13,398 bases of DNA, taken from an uncultured Campylobacter sp. (GTDB lineage: Bacteria; Campylobacterota; Campylobacteria; Campylobacterales; Campylobacteraceae). How positions within the stretch are numbered: position 1 is the stretch's first letter; each line of letters starts with the position of its first letter. The translations under genes were made by a program, and so were the position numbers. Positions 13,397 through 13,398 of this stretch are shown here, piece by piece. The stretch lies in NCBI RefSeq assembly GCF_938030785.1, contig NZ_CALHIK010000102.1:1-13398 (forward strand), read 5' to 3'. The notes under the pieces are model-generated. The model made no database searches and was not told the DNA's origin. It saw only the letters and a program-made list of their open reading frames with translations.

Positions 13397-13398
13397 AA

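Noticed and set aside
5337..13398. A new type of energy or defence system in the right-hand operon
   Set aside because: Every complete gene is recognisable as part of the known Hyf/Hyc hydrogenase and formate-transport set; nothing unexplained is inserted.
1..13398. tRNA, rRNA, insertion sequence or phage integration site
   Set aside because: I saw no cloverleaf with a T-loop motif, no ribosomal sequence, no transposase or integrase frame, and no terminal repeats with target duplication.

Overview
The window looks like a chromosomal segment of an epsilonproteobacterium, most likely an oral-type Campylobacter of intermediate GC (C. gracilis, C. showae, C. rectus and C. concisus are the relatives I would test first). 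This rests on the abundance of AAATTTAAA / TAAAATTT words between genes, the compact operon style, and a group 4 hydrogenase cluster of the kind known from this genus. The species call is inference.

The right-hand 60% (5337-13398, all on the minus strand, read right to left) is one tightly packed operon for a membrane-bound, proton-translocating [NiFe] hydrogenase of the Hyf/Hyc (formate hydrogenlyase) type. It runs hyfB (C-terminal end only), hyfC, hyfE, hyfF, hyfG, hyfH, hyfI, a HycH/HyfJ-like accessory gene, the hycI maturation protease and the formate channel focA. Junctions are 10 nt apart or less: four are overlaps of 1-4 nt, one is a direct TAA|ATG abutment and the others are 1, 2, 2 and 10 nt. 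HyfC/E/F/B form the membrane arm, HyfG/H/I the hydrogenase arm, HycI trims HyfG after its active-site motif, and FocA moves formate. No hyfD lies between hyfC and hyfE. hyfA, the formate dehydrogenase gene and the operon promoter must lie outside the window if present.

Convergent with focA is a Crp/Fnr-family regulator (4508-5146, plus strand) with a clear TATAAT promoter. Two oppositely oriented terminator-like hairpins occupy the 190-bp gap between them. Divergent from the regulator is a SAM-dependent methyltransferase of the leucine carboxyl methyltransferase/TcmP family (3401-4234, minus).

The left part (1-3400) is looser. A two-gene minus-strand unit encodes a small lipoprotein (2533-2934) and a secreted Sel1-repeat protein (1935-2531), behind a strong TTGACT-N17-TAAAAT promoter. 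A multi-pass membrane protein of unknown function (562-1155) and the tail of a plus-strand gene (3-128) complete the coding content. The gaps here are long and filled with degenerate repeats: a 22-bp tandem array (about 127-280) leading into an intrinsic terminator (300-340), a 24-bp direct repeat (419-506), a 42-bp tandem repeat (1256-1422), dispersed GAAATTTTACCGC elements, and a GGCTT-rich stretch bounded by a 9-bp inverted repeat (3172-3298). I found no tRNA, rRNA, insertion sequence or CRISPR array. The hydrogenase operon belongs to a known system; the repeat-rich gaps and the unassigned membrane, lipoprotein and Sel1 genes are the least explained parts.
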